NCBI RefSeq assembly: GCF_025210605.1
Contig: NZ_JAOARI010000023.1
Location: forward strand, 1 to 49,630
Length of the DNA stretch: 49,630 bases
Source of the DNA: Halodesulfovibrio sp.
GTDB taxonomy: Bacteria; Desulfobacterota; Desulfovibrionia; Desulfovibrionales; Desulfovibrionaceae
Direction of reading: 5' to 3'
Shown here: positions 9,906 through 20,537 of the stretch, one piece after another
Numbering within the stretch: the first letter of the stretch is position 1
Layout: the number at the start of each line of letters is the position of its first letter
Translations under genes and position numbers: made by a program
Notes under the pieces: generated by a model
What the model saw: the letters and a program-made list of their open reading frames with translations, nothing else
The model's database searches: none
What the model was told of the DNA's origin: nothing

Positions 9906-11186
9906 ATGGATCGAAGAAGTTTTCGAAATCAGTATGGATTTGAGGAGGTGTATAGCGCTTTATTTGTCGATTTTGACAATATATTTACGCGCTTGGAAGA
10001 GATAGAGCCCGCAGCCGCTCATGTGTTTGCAACCAATCCGCAGCGTTGGCTTAAGTGGTTGGAAACACATGCAGTACGTATGTTGTACGGTGATGGAGTT
10101 CGTCGTCGTATTTTAATGCGTTGCTGTTATCTTAACCCGCACTGTTACCATCAATACAGACCCTTTTTTATCCGTGCAGCATTTAACGTGATTGATTGTC
10201 CGCCTCTTACTAATCAAGGTAAGACAAGTGCAGATATTCATCTTGTTATGGATGCAATGGATACTCTGAGCCACAAAACACATTTTGACGAATTTATTAT
10301 ACTATCCGGTGATGCGGATTTTACACCGCTTCTGATTAGATTACAGGAGCATGCGCGTCGAACTTTAGTGCTTTCCGTGGGCTATGCATCGCCCGCTTAC
10401 ACAGCAGCAAGTTCATGGCGTATCCGTGAAGACTGGTTTGTGCAGCAGGCGCTCGATGAAAAAGGGTTTGACGACTATCCGGTATCAACTCAGTCTTCTG
10501 AAGAGGACGAGGAAGACGACAATGCAGACGTTTTGCTCCGTGGAGCAGATGTTGTAAAAAGTATGGTTCAGGATTCATCATCTCCAGTGCCGCTCGCACA
10601 GTTGTCGCATAATCTTCAAAAAGAACTGGACGCAGGGCATGATTGGTTCGGTTACGGAAGATTCCGCGAATTTTTAGAGGCGCTTGAGCTTGATGAATTG
10701 GAGATTTCCAATGTTGTTCCGGGATATGTGTATGATCCGGGACGGCATGATGAACCGGAAGAAACAAGTGTCAGGGCAGAATTTAAAACACAGCACCCAG
10801 AACTTTTTGAATTTGCACTTAGAGTGCATCGGTTGACAGATGTTCCTTTGCTGATGCCTGCACACTACAGTCAGCTACTGCAATTTATTGTTGATGAGGT
10901 AAATGAGAACGGCTTTTTCCTCACAAATACATCGCGCAACGTGCGTGACAAATGCGTAGAAGCTGGTGTGCCGGTTGGCAGGGCGCATGTTAACTTTGTT
11001 CTTGTTGGCATCTCACGTGGTGGCTATCCGTTGTCTGAGCAAGGCGACCATGTCCTTCTTCGTGAGGTTAAAAAAGCCTTTATGCGTAATGTAAGGGACT
11101 TATGCAATCGAACACAGTTCGATTTGCGTGCTGAAGAAATCAGATTAATGTTTGAATGGATGTCCTTCAACGTAGATGAAGAATAA
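9906..11186 (+). CDS. NYN-domain (PIN-like) protein with C-terminal OST-HTH/LOTUS-like region
   Basis: A 426-residue protein. Residues about 15-165 look like an NYN/PIN-type nuclease domain. Acidic residues sit in the expected places: FVDFDN (D22, D24), SADIHLVMDAMD (D110) and SGDADF (D136, D138). An acidic linker rich in E and D (about 197-212) follows. A segment at about 213-285 (ADVVKSMVQ..PVPLAQLSHNLQ...FGYGRFREFLEAL) resembles the RNA-binding LOTUS fold, and a second similar helical unit lies at about 305-425. Families with this layout bind or cut RNA, which is only inferred here. ATG at 9906 follows GAGGAAAAT. A strong terminator lies 11 nt after the stop, so it is probably monocistronic. 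Confidence 0.8.
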   Translation: MDRRSFRNQYGFEEVYSALFVDFDNIFTRLEEIEPAAAHVFATNPQRWLKWLETHAVRMLYGDGVRRRILMRCCYLNPHCYHQYRPFFIRAAFNVIDCPPLTNQGKTSADIHLVMDAMDTLSHKTHFDEFIILSGDADFTPLLIRLQEHARRTLVLSVGYASPAYTAASSWRIREDWFVQQALDEKGFDDYPVSTQSSEEDEEDDNADVLLRGADVVKSMVQDSSSPVPLAQLSHNLQKELDAGHDWFGYGRFREFLEALELDELEISNVVPGYVYDPGRHDEPEETSVRAEFKTQHPELFEFALRVHRLTDVPLLMPAHYSQLLQFIVDEVNENGFFLTNTSRNVRDKCVEAGVPVGRAHVNFVLVGISRGGYPLSEQGDHVLLREVKKAFMRNVRDLCNRTQFDLRAEEIRLMFEWMSFNVDEE

Positions 11187-11197
11187 CTCTTAGGAAG

Positions 11198-11226
11198 AGC
11201 CGGAGATATTATCTCCGGCTTTTTTT
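11198..11226 (+). terminator. Rho-independent terminator of the NYN gene
   Basis: AGCCGGAGATA and its complement TATCTCCGGCT form a nearly loop-free perfect palindrome (11198-11220) followed by seven T. Confidence 0.9.
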
Positions 11227-11359
11227 GTATCAAAAATGGCTGTAAGCCATTTGCCCTACAGCCTATTGAATAACCACCATTGTTCGCTAATCTAAGTTAA
11301 GATGGGGCGAAATTTTGTTGGTACTAGTTTTTTGAATGTAAGACGTACGAAAGAATGCC

Positions 11360-11974
11360 TTATTTAGCGTGTTGGTATTCGCTTCCCCAGACATCTTTGA
11401 GGCGGGCATCTCTGCCGCAGCGATACCTGTAGAATTTATAGCGTACAGGATTTTTAGTGTAGTAGTCCTGATGATAGTCTTCCGCAGCCCAGAATTGATT
11501 TGCTTTGAGAATTTTGGTTGCGGCACTTTGTTTGAAACGCTGTTCTACTTCTTTTTTACTGGCAATCGCCAGTTTCTCCTGTGAAGGGTTTTCATAAAAA
11601 ATTGCACTGCGATATGTTGAACCGACGTCACAGAACTGTCCCTTTGTGTCAAACGGGTCTATATTATGCCAAAAAACATCTAGCAGTGTTTTATATGTAA
11701 CTTTTTCAGGGTCATATTCGACTTTTATCGCTTCAAAATGTCCAGTAGTGCCTGTGCCTACTTGTTCATAAGTAGGGTTTGCTGTGGTACCGCCTGTGTA
11801 ACCTACAACGGTATCCAGTACACCGGGAACTTTGTCAAAAGCAGGCTGCATACACCAGAAGCAACCTCCTGCAAAAACAGCGGTAGCTTTGGTTTCAGCA
11901 CTGGCTTGTGTAGAAAAACTTAGCATAGTGCCCACCAGTAATAGTGCTAAAATTACAGTTTTGCATCGAAACAT
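11360..11974 (-). CDS. msrA: Exported peptide methionine sulfoxide reductase A
   Basis: Reduces the S-epimer of methionine sulfoxide in proteins. The family motif GCFWC carries the nucleophile Cys38, and VVGYTGG, GHFEAIKVEYDP, FWHNIDPFD and GSTYRSAIFY follow in the usual order. Residues 1-26 (MFRCKTVILALLLVG..TQASA) form a Sec signal peptide with an AxA cleavage site, so this copy should act in the periplasm. It has 204 residues, a normal size once the signal is removed. AAGGAG lies 7 nt before the ATG. A late cysteine (YRCGRD) may serve as the recycling residue. A periplasmic reductant is not seen nearby. No MsrB domain is fused. Confidence 0.95.
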   Translation of the reverse strand: MFRCKTVILALLLVGTMLSFSTQASAETKATAVFAGGCFWCMQPAFDKVPGVLDTVVGYTGGTTANPTYEQVGTGTTGHFEAIKVEYDPEKVTYKTLLDVFWHNIDPFDTKGQFCDVGSTYRSAIFYENPSQEKLAIASKKEVEQRFKQSAATKILKANQFWAAEDYHQDYYTKNPVRYKFYRYRCGRDARLKDVWGSEYQHAK

Positions 11975-12044
11975 GTATGTTCTCCTTTTAGATACACCTA
12001 AAAGTGTAGCACAGGGGAAAATGAACCGAAGGATAAAAAGAGTC

Positions 12045-12986
12045 TTACTGTGTATATTGAAGCTTCCAGAAATGTTCTATTTCACTTCGGCTAGTAACCA
12101 ATAGTTTCATGTAATCAAGTTCAAGTTCTTGCATCTCTGTGTCACCTTTGCGTAACCATTCAGAAAGCCACGCAAACCGCAATGCGATAATTGCTGGGAT
12201 GAGGTGGTGTATGTTTGCTGCGAACTCACTGTTTTTTGTAATGAGTGTTTTAATAAGTTCAGGCACAAGACCGTTGATTAGCCAGTTGGGGTGCTCCATA
12301 CCGACGCACCCTATGCAATTTGCAGCATCATACAGAACTATTTTGTCTCCGGTAAACTCCCAGTCTATCACTCCTGCAATATTTGTATCCTGCCAGAGAA
12401 TATTAAGCGGGTGACAATCGCCATGGGCAAGTGCAAGGGGGATTGAATCCTGTTCAGCAAAAAAAATATCCAAGTGCGGCAAAATGTCTTCGAGCTGACG
12501 CGCAATATCTGGTCTGCGCTTTCGTATTGTGTCGGTTATATCTGCTACATATTCCGGTAACGCCGGAGTCGAGTTCGCAGGCGTTTTGATGCGTCTGCCT
12601 GCCTGCTGTAATGCATGAATAAATTCGCCTATGGCGCGTCCTCGTTCTTTATCCGCGCAATAGGCGGGGCGGGGGAGGGTGCTGGCTATTATGAACGGTG
12701 TCATTTGGTATGCTATAGTATCGAGCACAACAATGGACTCGCCTTCAGGTGTCCGTGCAGGGGCAAGAATATGCGGCACGCCGGATTGTTGAATTTCTGC
12801 CAGTAATGTTCCGACGGTGTTGCGCCATCCTGCTTGTTTATCTTTTAGTTTTTCAACAAGCCAGAGGTTACCCTCAGTATCTTCTGCAACGAAGCGCGCA
12901 AGGCAGCGTTCAGGGCTACCGGGGATTTCAATATCAGTGCGCTGGCGTGCAAAGGAGAGTGCAAATTTTTCAAAAAGTTTTTTCAT
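12045..12986 (-). CDS. APH-family phosphotransferase (aminoglycoside/choline kinase-like)
   Basis: 313 residues with the kinase-like fold of the APH family. The catalytic loop is LAHGDCHPLNILW (catalytic Asp in HGD) and the metal-binding motif is VIDWEF. An N-terminal region with VEKL could hold the ATP-binding lysine. Substrates of this family include aminoglycosides, choline, homoserine and small metabolites; nothing in the sequence decides between them. An AGG motif lies close before the ATG. It is divergent from the DEAD-box gene and follows msrA on the same strand with about 70 bp between the two. It should not be read as a resistance gene from sequence alone. Confidence 0.85.
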   Translation of the reverse strand: MKKLFEKFALSFARQRTDIEIPGSPERCLARFVAEDTEGNLWLVEKLKDKQAGWRNTVGTLLAEIQQSGVPHILAPARTPEGESIVVLDTIAYQMTPFIIASTLPRPAYCADKERGRAIGEFIHALQQAGRRIKTPANSTPALPEYVADITDTIRKRRPDIARQLEDILPHLDIFFAEQDSIPLALAHGDCHPLNILWQDTNIAGVIDWEFTGDKIVLYDAANCIGCVGMEHPNWLINGLVPELIKTLITKNSEFAANIHHLIPAIIALRFAWLSEWLRKGDTEMQELELDYMKLLVTSRSEIEHFWKLQYTQ

Positions 12987-13194
12987 TGAACCTGCTTAGT
13001 AATAGTAACTAATAATATTCAAGAAGAGTACCTGTTCAGATGGAATCTGTCTACAAAAACAGAGTGTAATGAAAGCGTTTTCGTAAATAAATTGATAAGA
13101 TGTGTGCTGTTAAGCATTGCGCTCGAAGGGGCAGCAGGGTATTGTCAACGGGATGTACAAGGTTTTGTTATTACCGTTTTTCAAGGATTGAATT

Positions 13195-14637
13195 GTGAGT
13201 TTTGCGCATTTTTCCATGCATCCTTTGCTATTGGATGCCATTTCGAATTTAGGCTTTACCGAGCCAACCCCTATTCAGGATAAAGCAGTTCCACCTGCAT
13301 TAGCAGGGCGCGACCTGCTTGGGCTTGCGCGAACAGGCACAGGTAAGACATTAGCCTTTGTACTTCCCATGCTTCATAGATTACTGACAAGTTCCGGTAA
13401 CGGGGTGCGTGCTCTTATTGTTGCGCCTACACGCGAACTGGCAATGCAAATTTCTTCAGATATTCAACAGTTGATCCGTAAAACAGACATAACGTGCGTA
13501 ACTGTTTTTGGCGGTGTCGGCTTACATACACAGCGTCAGCAATTGAAAGGTGATGTTGATATTGTCGTTGCCTGCCCGGGACGACTGCTCGATCATGTGC
13601 GTCGTGAATCCATTGATTTATCGACAGTAGATATGCTGGTTCTTGATGAAGCTGACATGATGCTCGATATGGGGTTCATTGAAGATATTCAGCAAATACT
13701 GCAACTGACTGGACAGCGAAATCAAACGTTGTTGTTTTCTGCTACAATGCCGGATGAGCTGGAGTTGATGGCAAACAATGCTATGTCTGACCCTCTTCAT
13801 ATTCAAGTTGACTCCATTGCGCCTGTTGAAACTGTTTCACACGCAATTTATCCCGTACCCCAGCATTTGAAAACACCTCTTTTGAAAACTATTCTACGTT
13901 CGATGGCTTTTCAGTCTTTGATCGTCTTTGTGCGGACGAGGTACGGTGCGAAACGCTTATGGCGGCAACTGGGCAACGCAGGGTTTACTGTCACCTGTTT
14001 GCAAGGAAAGTTGAGTCAGCGAAGACGGCAGGAAGCCATGTGCGGATTTCGTCGTGGTAAGTATTCTATTCTTGTTGCTACAGATATTGCCGCCCGCGGG
14101 TTGGATATTTCTTGCGTTTCTCATGTTATTAATTACGATTTCCCGCCAACGGTGGATACATATATTCATCGCATTGGCAGAACGGGTAGAGCCAGTGCTA
14201 CAGGAAGTGCTTTTACTTTTGTGTCGTCGGATGATGCACCGATGATGAAAACATTGGAGCGAGCGCTCGGAGATGATATTACTTGTTGCTACGTGGAAGA
14301 TTTTGATTACAGTGCAAAGCAGCGCAGCATTGCTGCAAAACCGGCAAAGTTGAAGAAACAGCCGCGTCCGCAACGTATTCGCAAAAAGGGTTCTGTACTT
14401 GGTGCAGAACAAACTACACCGAAGAATCGTCCTGCGCGTCAGACTATGCCGGGTAGCCCACAAGTAAAGGCACAGGTTGTATCTAAACCTACTGAAAAGA
14501 GTACTGGTAAGCTGGAAGTACTTAATTTACGACCAGCATCACGTACCGTGCTTAAACAGCCGCATTCTCCGCGTAAGTTGCAAAAGCTGAGAATAGAAGA
14601 AAAGAAAATCCAAGATGCTGACGAAAGTCAGCCATAG
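13195..14637 (+). CDS. DEAD-box ATP-dependent RNA helicase, RhlE-like
   Basis: 480 residues. The helicase core (about 1-365) has all the motifs: Q motif [33 protein letters not shown] and HRIGRTGRA. The remaining 110 residues are a basic, proline-rich tail ([20 protein letters not shown]) of the kind that binds RNA in RhlE and related helicases. The start is a GTG at 13195 with AAGGA 7 nt upstream; no ATG fits the conserved N-terminus [16 protein letters not shown]. Likely roles are ribosome assembly or mRNA decay at low temperature, inferred from the family. The gene ends 14 nt before the YajQ start, so the two are probably co-transcribed. Confidence 0.95.
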   Translation: MSFAHFSMHPLLLDAISNLGFTEPTPIQDKAVPPALAGRDLLGLARTGTGKTLAFVLPMLHRLLTSSGNGVRALIVAPTRELAMQISSDIQQLIRKTDITCVTVFGGVGLHTQRQQLKGDVDIVVACPGRLLDHVRRESIDLSTVDMLVLDEADMMLDMGFIEDIQQILQLTGQRNQTLLFSATMPDELELMANNAMSDPLHIQVDSIAPVETVSHAIYPVPQHLKTPLLKTILRSMAFQSLIVFVRTRYGAKRLWRQLGNAGFTVTCLQGKLSQRRRQEAMCGFRRGKYSILVATDIAARGLDISCVSHVINYDFPPTVDTYIHRIGRTGRASATGSAFTFVSSDDAPMMKTLERALGDDITCCYVEDFDYSAKQRSIAAKPAKLKKQPRPQRIRKKGSVLGAEQTTPKNRPARQTMPGSPQVKAQVVSKPTEKSTGKLEVLNLRPASRTVLKQPHSPRKLQKLRIEEKKIQDADESQP

Positions 14638-14651
14638 CAGGAGATATTTTT

Positions 14652-15143
14652 ATGCCATCTTTTGACGTAGTGAACAAAGTTGATTTGCAGGAACTTGATA
14701 ACGCTGTGAACAACGTAAAGAAAGAAGTTGAAACTCGTTACGATTTTCGTGGCACAACAACAGAAATCAGTCTTGATAAAGGCAACAAGCGTCTCAGCAT
14801 TCTCGCAGCTGATGAGCTTAAAATGAAAGCTGTAGCAGAGATGCTCAAAACACATTGCCTGCGTCGTAAAGTAGATCCACAGATTCTTGAATTTAAAGAC
14901 CCTGAGCCGACTTCTAAAGGTGCGCTTAAGCGTGAGGTTGTCTTTAAGGAAGGAATCGAAAAAGATCTCGCTAAGAAAATGGTAAAAGAAATCAAAGCGT
15001 CTAAACTTAAAGTGCAAGCGCAGATTCAGGATGACCAGTTGCGCGTGACTGGTAAAAAACTTGATGATCTTCAGTCCGTAATCGCTATGCTTCGTGAAGG
15101 CGACTACGGTATTCCGCTTCAGTTCGTTAACATGAAAAGCTAA
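14652..15143 (+). CDS. yajQ: YajQ-family nucleotide-binding protein
   Basis: 163 residues matching YajQ over the full length ([21 protein letters not shown] at the N-terminus, IPLQFVN near the end). The fold is two RNA-recognition-like domains. Family members bind nucleotides or tRNA and some bind cyclic di-GMP as transcription co-regulators; which applies here is unknown. GCAGGAG precedes the ATG. It follows the helicase by 14 nt, suggesting an RNA-linked operon, and is closed by a strong terminator. Confidence 0.95.
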   Translation: MPSFDVVNKVDLQELDNAVNNVKKEVETRYDFRGTTTEISLDKGNKRLSILAADELKMKAVAEMLKTHCLRRKVDPQILEFKDPEPTSKGALKREVVFKEGIEKDLAKKMVKEIKASKLKVQAQIQDDQLRVTGKKLDDLQSVIAMLREGDYGIPLQFVNMKS

Positions 15144-15208
15144 GCTGACGTAAAAAGGTGTTGAACGATTTTGCCAAGCCTTCAACATCATAGCATATAT
15201 GAAATAAG

Positions 15209-15241
15209 AAATCTGCTCTTCAATTGAAGAGCAGATTTTTT
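15209..15241 (+). terminator. Rho-independent terminator after yajQ
   Basis: A 13-bp perfect stem (AAATCTGCTCTTC and its complement) around an AATT loop, followed by T residues. Confidence 0.9.
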
Positions 15242-15341
15242 AGTATTGAACGGCACAAATTAAAAAAAATAATCCACTAATGTAGTGGTGCATAAGCCGC
15301 AATCCACAAAAGAAAAAGAAGCGTATCGCAGTTACAAAATT

Positions 15342-15405
15342 TGAAAGGGGGTCTGGGGGAAAACTTTTTAAAGTTTTCAGCCCAGCCGCCGGAGGCAACC
15401 TTTCA
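15342..15405. other. Compound palindromic intergenic element (REP-like candidate)
   Basis: Outer arms TGAAAGG (15342-15348) and CCTTTCA (15399-15405) enclose a long hairpin in which CTGGG plus GGAAAACTTT pairs with AAAGTTTTC plus CCCAG around a TT loop. Between the hairpin and the outer right arm lies CCGCCGGAGGC. No second copy exists in this window. From memory, similar CCGCCGGAGGC-bearing hairpins are scattered between genes of Desulfovibrio genomes, so this may be one copy of a dispersed family. Confidence 0.5.
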
Positions 15406-15419
15406 CCTGTCCGACTGTC

Positions 15420-15794
15420 CTATTGCATTTGCTGTAACTGTTCGATGAACAACTCCAAGTCGTTGGGTTGCCCTTGCCGGTGGTCTTGAGGGTAGAGAAG
15501 GGCGGACATATAAAACGGTGACCCGATGCGTAGGGACGTTGCTGCACTTTGGGAAAATTTATTCAACATCTGCTGGAGTTCTGTAGCATCTTCTGACGGC
15601 ATTTTTTTGGTGATAGGGAGTGCGAGTTGAGCCAGCCCTGCGAGTAATCGTGCTTTTTCTTCAAGCACTGCACGGTAGCGTTGAACACTCTGCGGGTCTT
15701 GCACGAGCTTTGCTGCAAGTATTTCTAGCTGTTCAATCTGTTTTGCCTGCTCAGTTAGTGTAGATATAAGATGCTCAATAGGTTTCACTCGCAT
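15420..15794 (-). CDS. Small conserved-looking protein of unknown function
   Basis: 124 residues, mostly predicted alpha-helical (HLISTLTEQAKQIEQLEILAAKL...RYRAVLEEKARLLAGLAQLAL). No catalytic motif, signal peptide or membrane segment is visible, and I do not recognise the family. The ATG at 15794 is preferred because GGAGG lies 10 nt upstream. An 18-residue extension to a TTG at 15848 has no ribosome binding site. It lies alone, divergent from the ABC-F gene. Confidence 0.7.
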   Translation of the reverse strand: MRVKPIEHLISTLTEQAKQIEQLEILAAKLVQDPQSVQRYRAVLEEKARLLAGLAQLALPITKKMPSEDATELQQMLNKFSQSAATSLRIGSPFYMSALLYPQDHRQGQPNDLELFIEQLQQMQ

Positions 15795-15970
15795 ACTATT
15801 TTTTCCTCCATTTGCCTGAATGGTATCATTGAAGAATAGTTCTTCCAAGAAGCAATAAGAGTATTTTGTCTGTTGAAAACGACCTCTTCATATTGCTTCC
15901 TTGCGAATTATCGTTCCCCCATATACAACACAGAGCTGAAATTTATGTATGTTCGGTTTGGAGATAATAT

Positions 15971-17917
15971 ATGGCACTTTTAAGTATTCAGAATGTTTCG
16001 CTTACTCTCAGTGGACCACAGCTGCTGTCTGGTGTGAGCTTGCAAATAGAAGAAGGACAACGGGTCTGCCTTCTTGGTCGTAACGGCGCTGGTAAATCTA
16101 CCTTTATGAAGCTTATGTTCGGCGATATTAAGCCGGATAGCGGTGTTGTTGCGCGCCAGCAGGGATTAAAGATTGCAATGCTCTCTCAGGAAGTGCCTGA
16201 GGATATTACAGGCAACGTATATAGCGTAGTCGCTTCCGGTCTTGGAGAATTGGGCGTAGCACTTGCGGAATATCACGATGCTTCCGTGTTGCTGGATACT
16301 GGTGACGACGCTGATGCAGCATTGGCTGCGATGTCTAAAGCGCAGCAGGTTCTGGATGCAAAAGGTGGCTGGGAATTGCATCAAAAAATCCAGACAGTGA
16401 TAAATCACCTTAAGCTCAATGCTGATGCAGGATTTTCATCTCTCTCCGGCGGGGTGAAGCGTCGCACCATGCTTGCGCGTGCCCTTGCTTCTGAACCGGA
16501 CTTGTTGCTGCTTGACGAGCCTACCAACCACCTTGATGTGGAATCTATTACATGGCTTGAAGAATTTTTATTGCGCTACGTAAAATCCTTAGTACTGATT
16601 ACTCACGATAGGATGTTTTTACGCAAAGTTGCTAACCGCATTGTTGAACTTGACCGCGGACATCTTGCAGACTGGTCTTGTGATTATGATACCTTCCTTG
16701 TTCGTAAGGAAGAGGTTCTTCACGCAGAAGATGAAGAATGGCGTCGCATGGATCAAAAGCTCAAGGAAGAAGAGATTTGGATTCGTAAAGGTATTAAAGC
16801 GCGACGGACTCGAAACATGGGACGTGTACGAGCTTTACAGGATTTGCGTAAAGAACGTGCAAAGCGTCGTGAGCGTTCCGGCAATGTGGGCATGGCTGTT
16901 CAGGTTGCTGACCGCTCCGGTAAAGTTGTGGTGAAAGCAGAACATGTAACATATACGTATCCCGATGCCACTCAGCCCGTAATCAAAGACTTCTCAACAA
17001 TTGTTTCTCGTGGCGATAAAGTCGCGTTGATAGGTCCTAACGGCGTAGGTAAAACAACATTATTACGTTTGCTTCTTGGAGAACTGACTCCGCAGGTTGG
17101 AAGCATTCACCATGGTACGAAGCTCGAAATTGCGTATTTCGACCAGTTACGCAATGTGCTGGATGAAGAGAAATCTGTGCGTGATAACGTAGCGGATGGT
17201 AACGACACTGTAGAGATTGGTGGCGTTCGTAAGCATGTTGTGGGGTATCTGAAAGATTTTCTTTTTGACCCTGAACGAATGAATATGACGGTGAACACGC
17301 TTTCTGGTGGAGAGCGCAACCGCTTGCTGCTCGCTAAGTTGTTTACACAGCCGTGTAATGTTCTGGTGCTTGACGAACCGACAAACGATCTTGATGTAGA
17401 AACGCTTGAGTTGCTCGAAGCGCAGCTTGTTGAATTTTCGGGTACAGTACTCATTGTCAGCCATGACCGTGCATTCGTGAATAACGTGGTAACATCGACA
17501 CTCGCGTTTGAAGGCGACGGCGTTGTTAATGAGTATGTGGGCGGCTATGACGATTGGCAGCGTCAGCGTCCGTCTCTCGAAGTAGAAAAAAATAGCGACA
17601 AAAAAGTAGCTCAAGAAAAAGCGCAAGCAAAAAAAGACGCAGAAAAGCCTAAAAAATTATCGTATAATGAACAGCGTGAGCTGGATATGCTTCGCAAGGA
17701 GCTGGATGAGATTCCAGTAACTCTTGAAAACATGGAAGAAGAGCAGGCAACCTTGGAAGCGAAACTTGCAGACCCGCAATTGTATGCCAGCAGCCCAGAA
17801 GAGTTTGAAAAAACGACAGCCCGCCTTGAAGTTTTAGCATCTGAACAAGAAACAGTGATGCTCAAGTGGGAAGAAGCTGAAGCTCGTGTCGAAGAGCTCG
17901 CTCAATTTGAAAAATAG
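15971..17917 (+). CDS. uup: ABC-F family ATPase, Uup type
   Basis: 648 residues with two ABC domains and no membrane segment, the ABC-F layout of ribosome-associated ATPases. Domain 1 has GRNGAGKST, LSGGVKRRTMLARAL and LLLDEPTNHLD. Domain 2 has GPNGVGKTT, LSGGERNRLLLAKLF and VLDEPTNDLD. The inter-domain linker around residues 240-310 is highly charged. Residues about 550-648 form the lysine- and glutamate-rich coiled coil (SYNEQRELDMLRKELDEIP..) typical of Uup. Uup is linked to precise transposon excision and ribosome or Holliday-junction work; the exact role here is inferred. GGAG precedes the ATG by 6 nt. Another Uup/EttA-class function cannot be excluded. Confidence 0.92.
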   Translation: MALLSIQNVSLTLSGPQLLSGVSLQIEEGQRVCLLGRNGAGKSTFMKLMFGDIKPDSGVVARQQGLKIAMLSQEVPEDITGNVYSVVASGLGELGVALAEYHDASVLLDTGDDADAALAAMSKAQQVLDAKGGWELHQKIQTVINHLKLNADAGFSSLSGGVKRRTMLARALASEPDLLLLDEPTNHLDVESITWLEEFLLRYVKSLVLITHDRMFLRKVANRIVELDRGHLADWSCDYDTFLVRKEEVLHAEDEEWRRMDQKLKEEEIWIRKGIKARRTRNMGRVRALQDLRKERAKRRERSGNVGMAVQVADRSGKVVVKAEHVTYTYPDATQPVIKDFSTIVSRGDKVALIGPNGVGKTTLLRLLLGELTPQVGSIHHGTKLEIAYFDQLRNVLDEEKSVRDNVADGNDTVEIGGVRKHVVGYLKDFLFDPERMNMTVNTLSGGERNRLLLAKLFTQPCNVLVLDEPTNDLDVETLELLEAQLVEFSGTVLIVSHDRAFVNNVVTSTLAFEGDGVVNEYVGGYDDWQRQRPSLEVEKNSDKKVAQEKAQAKKDAEKPKKLSYNEQRELDMLRKELDEIPVTLENMEEEQATLEAKLADPQLYASSPEEFEKTTARLEVLASEQETVMLKWEEAEARVEELAQFEK

Positions 17918-18398
17918 CCATCTTTGGGTGTAGAAAGTGTGGGCATAACTGTGCGTTGCGCGATTAGTGCTTGTGAGTTTAGGTTGGGTACGCTATAGCC
18001 GTGCTCCTGTTTGGGGAATTAGAATGTATTTTTTGCTCAGTGCAGGTTGTGGGTAGCTGATGCGCTGAATCTGCATTGAAATCGGCGGGTATATGTAGAA
18101 AAAATAAAACTCGTAATGGTTTGTTTTTTCAGTATAAAGCAAAAAAGAGTAAAAAAAAATTACTTCGCCCCCTTTTCAATTATGAAAACCGATTTATACT
18201 CCCTGACAGTTTTGAATAAGTATCCATCTCGATGGAATTATTTCATCGGGTCTGATTTAAATAGTAATTGGTTGCTTTGTCTTTCCTGATATATAACGGC
18301 TTTTTTTAAACCGGAGTATGTGACAAAGCACGAGGCTGACACACTTTGCTGTAGCAGTCAGAATTTAGATAGTAACATTATGTTGGAGGTTTATACTT
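17918..18398. other. Long groESL leader and promoter region
   Basis: 481 bp without an ORF. I looked for a CIRCE operator (TTAGCACTC-N9-GAGTGCTAA) and for a sigma-32 promoter and saw neither. A small palindrome CCATC-TC-GATGG lies near 18224. A plausible sigma-70 promoter is described separately. No terminator for uup is visible. Confidence 0.6.
18268..18297 (+). promoter_or_regulatory. Possible sigma-70 promoter of groES-groEL
   Basis: TTGGTT (18268-18273) and TATAAC (18292-18297) are separated by 18 bp. This would give a leader of about 95 nt. It is a match by eye only. Confidence 0.35.
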
Positions 18399-18683
18399 AT
18401 GAATCTGAAGCCACTGAGCGATCGAGTTCTGGTAAAACGCCTTGAAGCTGAAGAGAAGACTGCTGGCGGTCTCTACATTCCTGACACTGCCAAAGAAAAA
18501 CCTTCTCGTGGTGAGATCGTTGCTGCCGGTCCTGGTCGTGTTGAAAATGGCAACACAATCGCTATGACCGTTAAAGTTGGCGATGTTGTTCTTTTCAACA
18601 AATACGCAGGTAACGAAATTAATATCGACGGCGAAGAATTCCTCGTAATGCGCGAAGACGACGTTCTCGCAATTATCGCTTAA
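18399..18683 (+). CDS. groES: Co-chaperonin GroES
   Basis: 94 residues. It forms the heptameric lid of the GroEL chamber in the cytoplasm. The typical N-terminus ([21 protein letters not shown]) and mobile loop ([26 protein letters not shown]) are present, and it ends [15 protein letters not shown] lies 10 nt before the ATG. groEL follows after 41 nt, so the two are one operon. Codon use is strongly biased (GGT, GTT, CTC, AAA), as expected for a highly expressed gene. Confidence 0.98.
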   Translation: MNLKPLSDRVLVKRLEAEEKTAGGLYIPDTAKEKPSRGEIVAAGPGRVENGNTIAMTVKVGDVVLFNKYAGNEINIDGEEFLVMREDDVLAIIA

Positions 18684-18703
18684 TATTTTTTTCCTCTCTT
18701 TAG

Positions 18704-20374
<1,671 letters not shown>

Positions 20375-20406
20375 TCAGTACAGCCAACCTGTTATCTCGC
20401 TATATA

Positions 20407-20437
20407 AGACCGGAGCACTTGCTCCGGTCTTTTTTTA
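20407..20437 (+). terminator. Rho-independent terminator of groESL
   Basis: AGACCGGAGCA pairs with TGCTCCGGTCT and is followed by eight T. Confidence 0.92.
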
Positions 20438-20537
20438 TGTATGAACAACTTATTAAAGATACTGCGCTGTCTTCCGAAAAGTAGATAGAAAAACGTCTTT
20501 AATGACGACTTGTATTAATAAACGTGAAGAGGCGCGC

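Noticed and set aside
12045..12986. Aminoglycoside-resistance reading of the APH-family gene
   Set aside because: Only the general kinase motifs are present; the family is broad and no resistance context or mobile element is nearby.
14628..15191. 187-codon minus-strand ORF across yajQ
   Set aside because: It is the complement of a clear YajQ gene, has a Phe/Lys/Asn-biased composition and includes the 3' intergenic DNA.
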